NCBI GenBank assembly: GCA_964508185.1
Contig: CAZDSS010000001.1
Span: forward strand, 19,406 to 83,405
DNA: 64,000 nt
Direction of reading: 5' to 3'
DNA from: CAZDSS01 sp964508185
Lineage (GTDB): Bacteria; Pseudomonadota; Alphaproteobacteria; Sphingomonadales; Govanellaceae
The position numbers and the translations under genes are program-made. The notes beneath the pieces are model-generated. The model did not search any database. It was given only the letters and a program-made list of their open reading frames with translations, and had not been told where the DNA came from. Positions 33,930 through 42,715 of the stretch are shown one piece after another (position 1 is the stretch's first letter; every line of letters starts with the position of its first letter).

Positions 33930-34858
33930 GATCCCTTCCCCTGCCTGACGCGCGGGTCAAGAAAACCGTAGAGAATGTCCACCAGCAGATTGAGCAGGAT
34001 GATCGCCGTCGCGTAGAAGATGACGATGCCCATCACCAGCGGATAGTCGCGGTTGATGGCGCCGTAGACGAAATAGCGCCCGACGCCGGGGAGGCCGAAG
34101 ATCACCTCGATGACGACGGAGCCGGTCATGATCGCCGCCACCGCCGGGCCGAGATAGCTGACGAGCGGCAATATTGCGGCCTTCAGCGCATGGCGCATGA
34201 TGACGATGCGCTCGGGCATGCCCTTGGCGCGGGCGGTGCGGATATAGTCCGACCGCAGGATCTCCAGCATGTTGCCGCGCATCAGACGCGCGATCACCGC
34301 GATCTTGGGAACGGCGAGCGCCGTCACCGGCAGTACCATGTGGGCGAGCGCCCCGTTGTTCCAGCCCGAGATGGGCAGGAGCTTCAGATAGATCCCGAAA
34401 AGCAGCATCATCAGGGGCGCGATGACGAAGCTCGGCACCGCGATCCCGGTCATGGCGACGCCCATGATGACGTAGTCGAAGGCGCTGTTCTTGCGCAGCG
34501 CCGCAAGGATCCCGACGATCGCGCCGATGATGACGGCGATGGTGATCGCAACGAGGCCGAGCTTGATGCTGACCGGCAGGCCGATCGCCAGGAGCTCCGA
34601 CACCGTGTAGTCCTGATAGGAGAAGGACGGGCCGAGATTGCCGGTCACCGCGTTCTTCATGAAGGACAGGTACTGCACGTGAAGCGGTTGGTCGAGATTG
34701 TAGGACTGCTTGATGTTGTCCAGCACCTCGGGGGGCAGGTCCGCAAGATCGTCGAAAGGTCCGCCCGGCGCGAGCCGCATGAGGAAGAACGCCCCGGTGA
34801 CGATCACCAGGAACGTCGGGATTGCCCCCATGAGACGGTCGATAACATAGCGGATCAT
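33926..34858 (-). CDS. Oligopeptide-type ABC importer permease 1 (OppB/DppB-like)
   Basis: Permease of 310 residues with the family start RYVIDRLMGAIPTFLVIVTGAFFLMRLAPGGPFDD and end YGFLDPRVRQG; the EAA loop is in RTARAKGMPERIVIMRHALKAAILP. First gene of the leftward importer operon; only 62 bp separate it from the MFS gene upstream on the same strand, so they may share a transcript starting at 36150. Confidence 0.92.
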   Translation of the reverse strand: MIRYVIDRLMGAIPTFLVIVTGAFFLMRLAPGGPFDDLADLPPEVLDNIKQSYNLDQPLHVQYLSFMKNAVTGNLGPSFSYQDYTVSELLAIGLPVSIKLGLVAITIAVIIGAIVGILAALRKNSAFDYVIMGVAMTGIAVPSFVIAPLMMLLFGIYLKLLPISGWNNGALAHMVLPVTALAVPKIAVIARLMRGNMLEILRSDYIRTARAKGMPERIVIMRHALKAAILPLVSYLGPAVAAIMTGSVVIEVIFGLPGVGRYFVYGAINRDYPLVMGIVIFYATAIILLNLLVDILYGFLDPRVRQGKGS

Positions 34859-34920
34859 CTATGGTTCCTCTTGCTCGTCTCCGTGGTTGCCCGCTTGTGC
34901 GCGCCCCTGACCATATGCCC

Positions 34921-36150
34921 TCACGCCTCGACCTTTTCCGCCGCGCGCACCCGGCGCCCGATCAGATACATCAGGCCGAAGGCCGGAATCATGGCGATGA
35001 CGCCGAGGGTGAAGGGCGCATTGGGATTGATCTGCCCATAGGCCGAGCCGGCGAGCGCCTGTCCGCTGAAGCGGGCGAGGCTGCTGCTCGACTGGTATAC
35101 GGCCATGATGGTGCCGCGCTCATGCGCTCCCGCCTGTTGCGACAGCAGGCTCTGCAGGCATGTCTGGAACATGGCCGTCGCCGCGGCTGCAAGGATCAGT
35201 GCAAGACAGATTTGCATCAGCGACACAGAGAAGATCAGACCTAACCAGCCCAGAGCATAAAGAACGATCGCCGACTTGACGAGGGCAACTTCGCCGAAAC
35301 GCTTGGTGAGCGGGCCGATTCCGAAGATCTGCATCAGTGTCACCGTGCCGCCGCTGATGCCCAGCATGATGCCGATGTCCACGGGGCTCAGGTCATGAAC
35401 GAAATGGGCCCAGAGCGGCAGGATCGCCTCGCGCATGGCGACGAAGATGATGACCAGGAAGCACAGGAAGGCCATCATGCCGATCACCGGCCGGGCGAGC
35501 GCCGTATGGAAGGATTCGATGAGGCCGGGGCGCCGCTTGCCCGGCGCCGCGGGCGCGTTCTCCGGCTTGCTTTCGGGCAGGAACAGCATGATGCCCGCGA
35601 ACGACAGGAAGGACATGCCTGCGGCGGTCAGCGCCGGCAGCAGGAAATTGGCCTCCTCCACCGAATTGCCGCCGGCAAGCAGCCCGCCGAACACCGGCCC
35701 CAGCACGAATCCCATGCCGAAGGCCGCGGAAATGCGGCCAAGCGCCTTCGCCCGCTCCTGCGGCGTGGTGGTATCCGCCACATAGGCGTAGGCGGTCGCA
35801 AGATTGGCCGAGGTCGCACCGCCGAAGATGCGCGCGAAGGCGAGAAGCCAGACGGAATCCGCATAAGCGATCAGAAGATAGCTCAGCGCATGCCCGAGCA
35901 TGCTGAGGGCGAGCACGGGTCGGCGGCCGATGCGGTCGCTTAAATATCCCCAAAGCGGCATGGCCGCGAACTGGGCCAGCGAATAGAGGGCGACGACGAA
36001 GGTGATGAGCTCGGCGGACGCGCCCATGCGCTCCACATAGAAGGGGATGAGGGGGCCCAGAATGCCGAAGCCCAGCAGATCGACGAACACGACCACCAGG
36101 AGGACAAGATTGGCATGTTTCGCGGTGGCTTTTGCCATATGGTCATCCAC
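34921..36150 (-). CDS. MFS transporter (TetA-like, 12 TM)
   Basis: Major facilitator of 409 residues. The motif-A-like loop GYLSDRIGRRPVLALSMLGHALSY sits between helices 2 and 3, with twelve hydrophobic segments and a central loop of about 20 residues (ESKPENAPAAPGKRRPG). It resembles TetA/drug-efflux members, but in catabolic clusters such carriers also import or export intermediates. The start may be ATG 36150 or 36138; no clear ribosome-binding site separates them. Divergent from the molybdenum hydroxylase operon across a 260-bp region. Confidence 0.88.
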   Translation of the reverse strand: MDDHMAKATAKHANLVLLVVVFVDLLGFGILGPLIPFYVERMGASAELITFVVALYSLAQFAAMPLWGYLSDRIGRRPVLALSMLGHALSYLLIAYADSVWLLAFARIFGGATSANLATAYAYVADTTTPQERAKALGRISAAFGMGFVLGPVFGGLLAGGNSVEEANFLLPALTAAGMSFLSFAGIMLFLPESKPENAPAAPGKRRPGLIESFHTALARPVIGMMAFLCFLVIIFVAMREAILPLWAHFVHDLSPVDIGIMLGISGGTVTLMQIFGIGPLTKRFGEVALVKSAIVLYALGWLGLIFSVSLMQICLALILAAAATAMFQTCLQSLLSQQAGAHERGTIMAVYQSSSSLARFSGQALAGSAYGQINPNAPFTLGVIAMIPAFGLMYLIGRRVRAAEKVEA

Positions 36151-36230
36151 ACTGTTCTTGATGGCTCGCCGCCGCCTTGTATTGGCGCCCGCCCGCCGAT
36201 ACCACTTACCCTAAAGCTTGCGTCCACATG

Positions 36231-36250
36231 TACATATATAATAACATTAG
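36231..36250. promoter_or_regulatory. AT-rich operator-like element upstream of MFS gene
   Basis: TACATATATAATAACATTAG carries ATAACAT as in the palindrome at 24235; the other arm is degenerate. Between the divergent MFS and molybdenum hydroxylase genes. Confidence 0.3.
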
Positions 36251-36304
36251 GACAAGTGGTCATATGGACCAGAATGCATTTTGCCAGCCCGGACGCGGCC
36301 GCAA

Positions 36305-36328
36305 AAATGCGGGAAAACTCCCGCATTT
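36305..36328. repeat. Perfect 10-bp inverted repeat with 4-base loop
   Basis: AAATGCGGGA-AAAC-TCCCGCATTT, 83 bp upstream of the molybdenum hydroxylase start. It could be an operator or an mRNA leader hairpin; too far from a stop codon on either strand to be an ordinary terminator. Confidence 0.7.
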
Positions 36329-36410
36329 CAATGAATTTACGGTCGGCCGGCGGGTGTAGGGCCAGGGGCGATCGCAGCGTCGGGCCACGTCATTGCCAGG
36401 GGAGCGGATC

Positions 36411-38615
36411 ATGGCAAATGGGAAGGACGCGGAAATCAGGACGGGCGAGGATCGCTTTCTCCTGTCCCGCCGGGATTTCGGGAAGTTCGCGGGCGCAGGC
36501 CTCGGCGTCCTGCTGCTCGGGTTCCTCGCGCCCGCGCGCGGCCGCGCCCAGGCCGAGGCGGCGTCCGTCCTCGGCGACATGAAGGGCCTCATCGCCGCCT
36601 ATGTGGAAATCACGCCCGACAACACCGTCTGGCTCGTGACTCCCGAGGCCGAGATGGGCCAGGGCGTTGAAAGCGCGCTCCCTGCGATTCTCGCGGAAGA
36701 AATGGAAGCGGACTGGGACAAGGTGGCGACTCGCCTGTCCGGCGCCGGCGAATACTACATCAATCCCGGCAAGAACATGCAGGCGACCGGCCGCAGCATG
36801 GCCGTGCGCGGCTATTTCGAGTTGCTGCGGCAGGTGGGGGCGACGGCCCGGGACATGCTGCGTCAGGCGGCGGCCGAACGCTGGGGAATCGCGATCGACC
36901 GCTGCAAGGCGGAAAAGAGCCATCTCGTGAATCTGGACACCGGCGCACGGCTCCGCTTCGCCGACGTGGCGGATGCGGCATCCCGCCTGCCCATTCCGGA
37001 AAAGGTGGAGCTCAAGCCGCGGGAGCGCTTCTCCATCATCGGCACGAGCTTCCCGCGCAAGGATGTTGTGGCCAAGGTCACGGGCCGCGCCGTCTTCGGC
37101 GTCGACGTGGATCTGCCCGGCATGCTGGTCGCCACCATCGCCCAGCCGCCGGCCTTCGGGGGCAAGCTTCTGCGCTTCGACGAGAAGGCGGCGCTCGCCG
37201 TCCATGGCGTCGTTGCGGCGCTTCCCATCAGCGACGGCCTCGCCGTCGTCGCCGAAAGCTACTGGCAGGCGCGGCAGGGGATCGAGGCCGCCAATCCGGA
37301 ATTCGATTCCGGCCCCAATGGCGATCTGTCGACCGACGACATCATGGCCGATCTCGCTTCAGGCCTTGATGAAGCGGGGATCGTCGCCCGCGAGGACGGG
37401 GATATCTCCGCCCTCGCCCGCTCGGCGAAGCGCCTGTCCGGCGAATACAGCGTGCCCTACCTCGCGCATACGACAATGGAGCCCATGAGCTGCACCGTCC
37501 ATGTGCGGGATGACGCTTGCGAGGTCTGGGCGCCGTCCCAGGGGCCGATCCGGCTGCGCGATGATCTCGCCGCCGTCCTCAGGATGGACCCGGCGCAGAT
37601 CACGGTCCATCGCACCTATCTCGGCGGCGGCTTCGGACGCCGCTGGCAGACGGATTTCGCGGTGCAGGCCGCGGAAATCTCCCGCGCCGTGAAGCGCCCG
37701 GTGAAGCTCATCTGGAGCCGGGAAGAGGACGTGCAGCACGACTATTACCGCCCGGCCTTCGCCATGCGCTTCGCCGCCGGGCTCGACAGGAAGGGCAGGC
37801 TCGAGGCGCTCGACATCAAGGTGAGCGGCGCCTCCATCGGCGAATGGGGCAAGGCCCCGCGCCCCGGCGTTCTCGATCGTCTCGCCGTCTCGGGCCTTGG
37901 CGACAGCCATTACGCCATTCCGAACTACCGCGTGGAATCGGTGAAGAAGGCGGGCGTCGTTCCCATCGGCACCTGGCGCTCGGTGGGTCATTCCCAGAAC
38001 GGTTTCTTCCTTGAAAGCATCATCGATGAAGCGGCCCATGCGGCGGGGCAGGATCCGCTGAAGTTCCGCCGCGCCATGCTGGATCATCATCCGCGCTGGC
38101 GGCCCGTGCTGGACGAGATCGCGAAGCTCAGCGGCTGGGGCAAGCCGCTGCCCAAGGGCCGTGCGCGCGGCATTGCGGTCGCCGAATCCTACGGCTCCTA
38201 CATGGCCGAGGTGGTGGAGATCAGCGTGGAGAACGATACCGATCTCAGGATCCACAACATCTATTGCGTCATCGACTGCGGCTTTGCGGTCAATCCGGGC
38301 AATGTGGAGCGTCAGGTGGAAAGCGCCGTGATCTATGGCCTGACCGCCGCGCTCACCGGCAAGATCACGATCTCCGGCGGCGCCGTGGAGCAGTCGAACT
38401 TCCATGACTATCCGGCGCTCATGATGGAAGAGACGCCGCCGATCAGAGTGAAGATCCTGCAGAACGCCAAAACGCTTGACGCGAAGGAAATCGGCGGCGT
38501 GGGCGAGCCCGCCCTGCCGCCCATCGCGCCTGCGCTCGCGAACGCCGTCTTCGCCGCGACGGGCAAGCGCATCCGCTCGCTGCCGCTGGCGGATCACGGT
38601 TTCACCCTGGCATGA
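36411..38615 (+). CDS. Molybdopterin-binding hydroxylase large subunit, IorB-like, Tat-exported
   Basis: Xanthine-dehydrogenase-family molybdenum subunit, 734 residues, close to isoquinoline 1-oxidoreductase beta subunit and NicB. It hydroxylates N-heteroaromatics or oxidises aldehydes with water as oxygen donor. Twin-arginine signal LLSRRDFGKFAGAGLGVLLLG near residues 19-38. Moco motifs: TPEAEMGQGVESALPAILAEEM, YLGGGFGRRWQTDFAVQAAEIS, GTWRSVGHSQNGFFLESIIDEAAH, and GVGEPALPPIAPALANAV with the catalytic Glu. ATG 36411 follows AGGGGAGCGG. Its 2Fe-2S partner is at 41021, separated by two genes. No FAD subunit is present, so electrons must pass elsewhere, as in other IorAB enzymes. Confidence 0.93.
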   Translation: MANGKDAEIRTGEDRFLLSRRDFGKFAGAGLGVLLLGFLAPARGRAQAEAASVLGDMKGLIAAYVEITPDNTVWLVTPEAEMGQGVESALPAILAEEMEADWDKVATRLSGAGEYYINPGKNMQATGRSMAVRGYFELLRQVGATARDMLRQAAAERWGIAIDRCKAEKSHLVNLDTGARLRFADVADAASRLPIPEKVELKPRERFSIIGTSFPRKDVVAKVTGRAVFGVDVDLPGMLVATIAQPPAFGGKLLRFDEKAALAVHGVVAALPISDGLAVVAESYWQARQGIEAANPEFDSGPNGDLSTDDIMADLASGLDEAGIVAREDGDISALARSAKRLSGEYSVPYLAHTTMEPMSCTVHVRDDACEVWAPSQGPIRLRDDLAAVLRMDPAQITVHRTYLGGGFGRRWQTDFAVQAAEISRAVKRPVKLIWSREEDVQHDYYRPAFAMRFAAGLDRKGRLEALDIKVSGASIGEWGKAPRPGVLDRLAVSGLGDSHYAIPNYRVESVKKAGVVPIGTWRSVGHSQNGFFLESIIDEAAHAAGQDPLKFRRAMLDHHPRWRPVLDEIAKLSGWGKPLPKGRARGIAVAESYGSYMAEVVEISVENDTDLRIHNIYCVIDCGFAVNPGNVERQVESAVIYGLTAALTGKITISGGAVEQSNFHDYPALMMEETPPIRVKILQNAKTLDAKEIGGVGEPALPPIAPALANAVFAATGKRIRSLPLADHGFTLA

Positions 38616-38626
38616 GTGGAGGGAGC

Positions 38627-39586
38627 ATGAATTTCGCGCGCATTGCGGCTTTCGGCATCATCGTCGGCATGGCTATCGCCGCCGGCGGTCTTGCGGCGGG
38701 CGGGGATGATGGCCCCGCCGCTCCCTGGCGCGACTGCGCCGATTGCCCCGAAATGGTGACGATCGAGCCCGGCGAATTCGTCATGGGCTGGGACGGCGGC
38801 GAGGAAGGCCGCTATGAAGGCCCGCCCCACAAGGTGGTGATCGAACGCCCCTTCGCCCTTGGCCGCTTCGAGGTGACGAACGCCGAGTTCGCCGCCTTCG
38901 TCAAGGACACGGGACACAAGCCGGAGCCGGGCTGCAAGGTCTATCCCCAGCAGCCGGGCGTGCCGGAGGAAAGGTTCGGCTGGCAGGATCCGGGCTACGG
39001 CCGTCCGCCCGCAGACGATGAACCCGTCGCCTGCGTCAGCTGGCTCGACGCCAAGGCCTATGTGAACTGGCTTGCCGCCAGAACCGGCAAGCCCTACCGC
39101 CTGCCGACGGAAGCGGAATGGGAATATGCGGCGCGCGCCGGCACCACCACCGCCTATTTCTGGGGCGACGATCCCGATCAGGGCTGCGCCTACGCCAACA
39201 TGTACGACCAGTCGGGGCTCGCGAACGGCTTCAAATGGGCGGCCGCCGCCTGTGACAGCGGCTTCGCCAAGGTCGCGCCCGTGGGGTCATTGAAGCCCAA
39301 CGCCTTCGGGCTTTACGACATGCTCGGCAATGTGTGGGAATGGCTCGAGGACTGCTACGTCGTGCCCTATCCCGAGACGGCGACGACGCAGGACGCCGTG
39401 CAGCCGCCGGCAGGTGAGAGCTGTGCGCGCCGCAGTGTCCGCGGCGGCAGCTGGATCACCCGGCCCGACCGCAACACCGTCACCTGGCGCGGCCGCGATC
39501 CCGAGAACACCTATTTCAGCATGTTCGGCTTCCGCGTCGCCCGCGATCTCGAAGAACGCGATCTCGTAAAGCAGCAATCAGAATAG
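38627..39586 (+). CDS. Exported SUMF1/formylglycine-generating-fold protein lacking catalytic Cys
   Basis: Periplasmic protein of 319 residues with a signal peptide (MNFARIAAFGIIVGMAIAAGGLAAG) and a full SUMF1 domain: FVMGWDGGEEGRYEGPPHKV, CVSWLDAKAYVNWLAARTGKPYRLPTEAEWEYAARAG, LYDMLGNVWEW and SVRGGSW, ending GFRVARDL. In true formylglycine-generating enzymes two cysteines follow the RGGSW block; here that segment has none, so sulfatase maturation is unlikely. No sulfatase is in the window. The fold also occurs in EgtB and in binding proteins. ATG 38627 is favoured over 38612 because GTGGAGGGAG precedes it. Sits between the molybdenum subunit and the amine oxidase; perhaps an accessory or assembly subunit. 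Confidence 0.88.
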   Translation: MNFARIAAFGIIVGMAIAAGGLAAGGDDGPAAPWRDCADCPEMVTIEPGEFVMGWDGGEEGRYEGPPHKVVIERPFALGRFEVTNAEFAAFVKDTGHKPEPGCKVYPQQPGVPEERFGWQDPGYGRPPADDEPVACVSWLDAKAYVNWLAARTGKPYRLPTEAEWEYAARAGTTTAYFWGDDPDQGCAYANMYDQSGLANGFKWAAAACDSGFAKVAPVGSLKPNAFGLYDMLGNVWEWLEDCYVVPYPETATTQDAVQPPAGESCARRSVRGGSWITRPDRNTVTWRGRDPENTYFSMFGFRVARDLEERDLVKQQSE

Positions 39587-39597
39587 GACCTGATCCC

Positions 39598-41019
39598 GTG
39601 TCACTCCGCCGTCGCGATTTCCTGAAATCGGGCCTCGCCCTCGGGGCCATCGGCCTTGCCGGACCCTTCTTCGCGCCCGCGCTCCGCGCCAACGGGGCGG
39701 ACGCCGACGTGCTCGTGGTGGGCGCAGGGCTCTCGGGGCTCTATGCCGCCCTTCTCCTCGAACGCGAGGGCCTCAAGGTTCAGGTGATCGAGGGCAGCAA
39801 CCGCGTCGGCGGGCGGCTTCGCACCCTTGACCATCTGCCGGGGCAGCCCGAAGCGGGCGGCCAGACCATCGACGTGATGTATGCCCGCGTCCTCTACATG
39901 CTGTCGGAGCTGGGGCTGGACACCATCCCGCGCGGCAGCGACGGCGGGCACGCCTATTTTATCCGCGAACGGCTGTTCGGCCGCGACGACTGGGCCAGTT
40001 CCCCGGCGAACATCCTCAAGGGGGAGGAGCGGGCCATTCTCCCCGACCGCCTCTACAGCTGGGGGCTCGACCGCGTCAATGCGCTGGAGAACGTGGCCGA
40101 CTGGCTCGAGCCGGAGCTTGCCCCCCACGACCGCCGCTCGATCCGCGCCGCCCTCAAGGCCGATGGCCGGTCGGACGAGGCCCTCAGGCTCATGGAGCGC
40201 TGGTTCGACGGCATCGGGATGGACAACATGTCGGCCCTCTTCGCCTACCGCAAGGACAAGGTCCTGAAATCGGGGCGCGAGGGCTGGTTCCGCGTCAAGG
40301 GCGGCAGCGCGCGCCTGACCGACGCCATGGCGGCGGCCCTCGAGCGGGAGATCCATTTCAACAAGGCGGTGGTGGCGCTCTCGTCCGAGAAGGGCCATGT
40401 GGAGGCCCGCTGCGCCGACGGCAGCGTCTACCGCGCGCGCTACGGGCTCGTCTCCGTCCCGTTCTCCATCCTCCGCGACATCGCCATCTCGCCGCGCCTG
40501 CCGAAGCTTCAGGCGGAGCTTGTGCGCAAGCTTCCCTACAACCATATCACTTTGGTGAAGCTCGGCATCAAGGCGCCGTTCTGGGACGAGGACGGATTGC
40601 CGCCCGGCCTGTATGCCGACAGCTTCATCGAGCGCATCGCCGCGACCCCCGGCCAGGACGGGCAACTCCATGTGCTCGACGTCTGGCTCAAGGGCGCGGG
40701 CGCGCGCGAGATGGACAAGCACCGGCCGGCCGAGATCGGCGAGCGGGTGCTGCGGGAGCTGGCCCGGGTGCGCCCGGCGAGCGCCGGCAAGCTCGAGGTG
40801 CTGGACGTCACCTCTTGGGGGCAGAACCCGTGGTCGCGCGGCTCCTACCATTTCTGGGGCGTCGGGCAGTTCGGCCGCTACCGCGACCACTGGATCCGCC
40901 CCCACGGCAACCTGCGCTGGATCGGCGAACATACGGCGCAGCTCGCCATGGGCATGGAAGGCGCCTGCGAATCGGCCGAGCGCGAGGCCCTGAACATCCT
41001 CGAGGAAATGGGAGCCTGA
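39598..41019 (+). CDS. Tat-exported FAD-dependent amine oxidase (MAO/NicA2-like)
   Basis: Flavin amine oxidase of 473 residues, starting at GTG 39598 with AGGACC upstream. Tat signal SLRRRDFLKSGLALGAIGLAG, then the dinucleotide fold VLVVGAGLSGLYAALLLEREGLKVQVIEGSNRVGGR and, near the C-terminus, LRWIGEHTAQLAMGMEGACESAER. It oxidises a C-N bond to an imine that hydrolyses to aldehyde or ketone. The signal and gene context recall nicotine oxidase NicA2 and 6-hydroxynicotine oxidase, which also work next to molybdenum hydroxylases. Located between the two subunits of such an enzyme, so it probably acts in the periplasm on the same compound. Confidence 0.9.
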   Translation: MSLRRRDFLKSGLALGAIGLAGPFFAPALRANGADADVLVVGAGLSGLYAALLLEREGLKVQVIEGSNRVGGRLRTLDHLPGQPEAGGQTIDVMYARVLYMLSELGLDTIPRGSDGGHAYFIRERLFGRDDWASSPANILKGEERAILPDRLYSWGLDRVNALENVADWLEPELAPHDRRSIRAALKADGRSDEALRLMERWFDGIGMDNMSALFAYRKDKVLKSGREGWFRVKGGSARLTDAMAAALEREIHFNKAVVALSSEKGHVEARCADGSVYRARYGLVSVPFSILRDIAISPRLPKLQAELVRKLPYNHITLVKLGIKAPFWDEDGLPPGLYADSFIERIAATPGQDGQLHVLDVWLKGAGAREMDKHRPAEIGERVLRELARVRPASAGKLEVLDVTSWGQNPWSRGSYHFWGVGQFGRYRDHWIRPHGNLRWIGEHTAQLAMGMEGACESAEREALNILEEMGA

Positions 41020-41020
41020 C

Positions 41021-41506
41021 ATGGCCAACAAGCCGGAGACCATCCGCTTCACGGTGAACGGCATCGCCCGGGAAGTCCATGTGGACCCCGACATGCCCCT
41101 TCTCTGGGTGGTGCGCGACATCCTGAAGCTCATGGGCACCAAGTTCGGCTGCGGCGCGGCGCTTTGCGGCGCCTGCAGCCTGTTCGTGGACGGCGAGCTC
41201 GTGCGCTCCTGCAGCTTCCCCGTGTCCGACGCTGCGGGCACGGAAGTGGTTACCATCGAAGGGCTTTCCCAAGATGTATTAAATCCTGTACAATTGGCCT
41301 GGATCGAGGAACAGGTGCCGCAATGCGGCTATTGTCAGTCAGGCATGATCATGGCGGTGACAAAACTGCTGGAAGAAAATCCCCAGCCCGCGGACGAGGA
41401 CATCGACGCGGCGATCACCAATATCTGCCGCTGCGGCACCTACCCTCGCATCCGCAAGGGCATTCACAACGCTGCCCGTCGCATGGCGTCCGGTCTGGAT
41501 GATTAA
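41021..41506 (+). CDS. 2Fe-2S subunit of molybdenum hydroxylase (IorA/CoxS-like)
   Basis: Small subunit of 161 residues with two 2Fe-2S clusters: plant-ferredoxin type in KFGCGAALCGACSLFVDGELVRSC (about residues 44-67) and helical-bundle type in PQCGYCQSGMIM and ICRCGTYPRIRKGIH. No own signal peptide, so it would be co-exported with the Tat-bearing large subunit. Translation starts one base after the amine oxidase stop. The usual small-subunit-first gene order is reversed, and two genes are inserted between the subunits. Confidence 0.94.
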   Translation: MANKPETIRFTVNGIAREVHVDPDMPLLWVVRDILKLMGTKFGCGAALCGACSLFVDGELVRSCSFPVSDAAGTEVVTIEGLSQDVLNPVQLAWIEEQVPQCGYCQSGMIMAVTKLLEENPQPADEDIDAAITNICRCGTYPRIRKGIHNAARRMASGLDD

Positions 41507-41517
41507 GAGGTAAGAAC

Positions 41518-42639
41518 ATGGTTTACCATCTACAGCACGAAATGTTGCCCAAGCACACGGCGGACGAGATCGCCCGCTCGCACTACGTCCTGTCGCTGAA
41601 GCGCTATCTCATGCGGCATGTGCGTTCGGGCAACGTGGCCGCCTATGAGAACGAGGGCAAGCATCTTTTCAAGGAGAAGTACGGCCGCGAGCCGCAGACG
41701 GCGGAGGAGGCCGAAGAAGCCCTGCTCATGACGCCCCATTTCCAGATGTGGTCGTCGCTCAATCGCTCGTCGCAGGAGCTGATGTGGCGCGTGGTGGGCG
41801 AAGGCATCTATCGCGACATGGACCGCATGGAAGCGGCGGCGGAACGCCTCATCAACAATCCGAACAAGAAGGGATCGCTCAATCTCGATCCGGATTTCGA
41901 TCCGGTCCCGGGCTATCCCATGCATCACATCCATCTGCAGCCCGAAGGATATCTGCGCGAGGATGACGGCAAGAGCGTCGTCGCCGGCGCCTTCTACGAG
42001 GCGGGCGGGCGCATCTATTCCATGGGCCGCGGCATGGAGGCCAAGGACAGCAAGGCCGGCGCCGTGATCGCCTTCCTCAAGGAACTGCGTCCCGGCTGGC
42101 AGCCGAAGCGCATTCTCGACATGGGCTGCTCGGCGGGCGGCGCCTCCACTGTCTATCCTGGCGAGTTTCCGGAAGCGGAAGTCCACGCCGTGGATCTCGG
42201 GGCCAGCATGCTGCGCTATGCCCATGCCCGGGCCGAGGCGCTGGGCGCGCCGGTCCATTTCCATCAGATGGACGCGGGCAACACCTCCTTCCCGGACGGG
42301 CATTTCGACCTCATCGTGTCGCACAACCTGCTGCACGAGATCTCGGATGAGAAGCGCAAGGAAATCGCCCGCGAGACCCTGCGTCTCCTCGCGCCCGGCG
42401 GCATCGCCATCCATCAGGACGTGGACATCCTGAACCGTGGCAAGACCCTTGGCGAAGCGGCCGAGCGCGCCTGGGACCTGCGCTTCAACAACGAGCCCTA
42501 CTGGGTCATGTACGCCAACTGCGACCTCCGGAGCGAGCTCATCGCGGCGGGCTTCCCGGAAAACAAGACCTGGGAACAGCGCGTCCGCAAGACGGACGGC
42601 CCCGGCTTCTGGTACGCCTGGATCGCCGAGAAGGATTGA
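41518..42639 (+). CDS. SAM-dependent methyltransferase with novel N-terminal domain (copy 1)
   Basis: 373 residues. The C-terminal half is a class I methyltransferase: motif I RILDMGCSAGGAST near 198, acidic end VHAVDLGASML, motif II FDLIVSHNLLHEI and LAPGGIAIHQDV. The N-terminal ~175 residues are mostly helical (GREPQTAEEAEEALLM, SQELMWRVVGEGIYRDM, GSLNLDPDFDPVPGY) and are shared with the paralogue at 50541. I do not recognise that domain. Twelve bases after the 2Fe-2S subunit, with AAGAGGTAAG as ribosome-binding site; last gene of the operon. Could be an O- or N-methyltransferase or a demethylation partner. Confidence 0.87.
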   Translation: MVYHLQHEMLPKHTADEIARSHYVLSLKRYLMRHVRSGNVAAYENEGKHLFKEKYGREPQTAEEAEEALLMTPHFQMWSSLNRSSQELMWRVVGEGIYRDMDRMEAAAERLINNPNKKGSLNLDPDFDPVPGYPMHHIHLQPEGYLREDDGKSVVAGAFYEAGGRIYSMGRGMEAKDSKAGAVIAFLKELRPGWQPKRILDMGCSAGGASTVYPGEFPEAEVHAVDLGASMLRYAHARAEALGAPVHFHQMDAGNTSFPDGHFDLIVSHNLLHEISDEKRKEIARETLRLLAPGGIAIHQDVDILNRGKTLGEAAERAWDLRFNNEPYWVMYANCDLRSELIAAGFPENKTWEQRVRKTDGPGFWYAWIAEKD

Positions 42640-42660
42640 TCGGCGGCGAACCTGAAACAA

Positions 42661-42693
42661 AAGGCCTCCCGGAGCGATCCGGGAGGCCTTTTT
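42661..42693. terminator. Bidirectional terminator between convergent operons
   Basis: AAGGCCTCCCGG-AGCGAT-CCGGGAGGCCTT followed by TTT on the plus strand; A-rich on the other side, so it may serve both the methyltransferase and the leftward ABC operon. Confidence 0.92.
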
Positions 42694-42715
42694 CGTTGGG
42701 TATGTCGGAAAAGGC

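Noticed and set aside
38627..39586. Sulfatase-activating formylglycine-generating enzyme
   Set aside because: The catalytic cysteine region has no Cys and no sulfatase is in the window.
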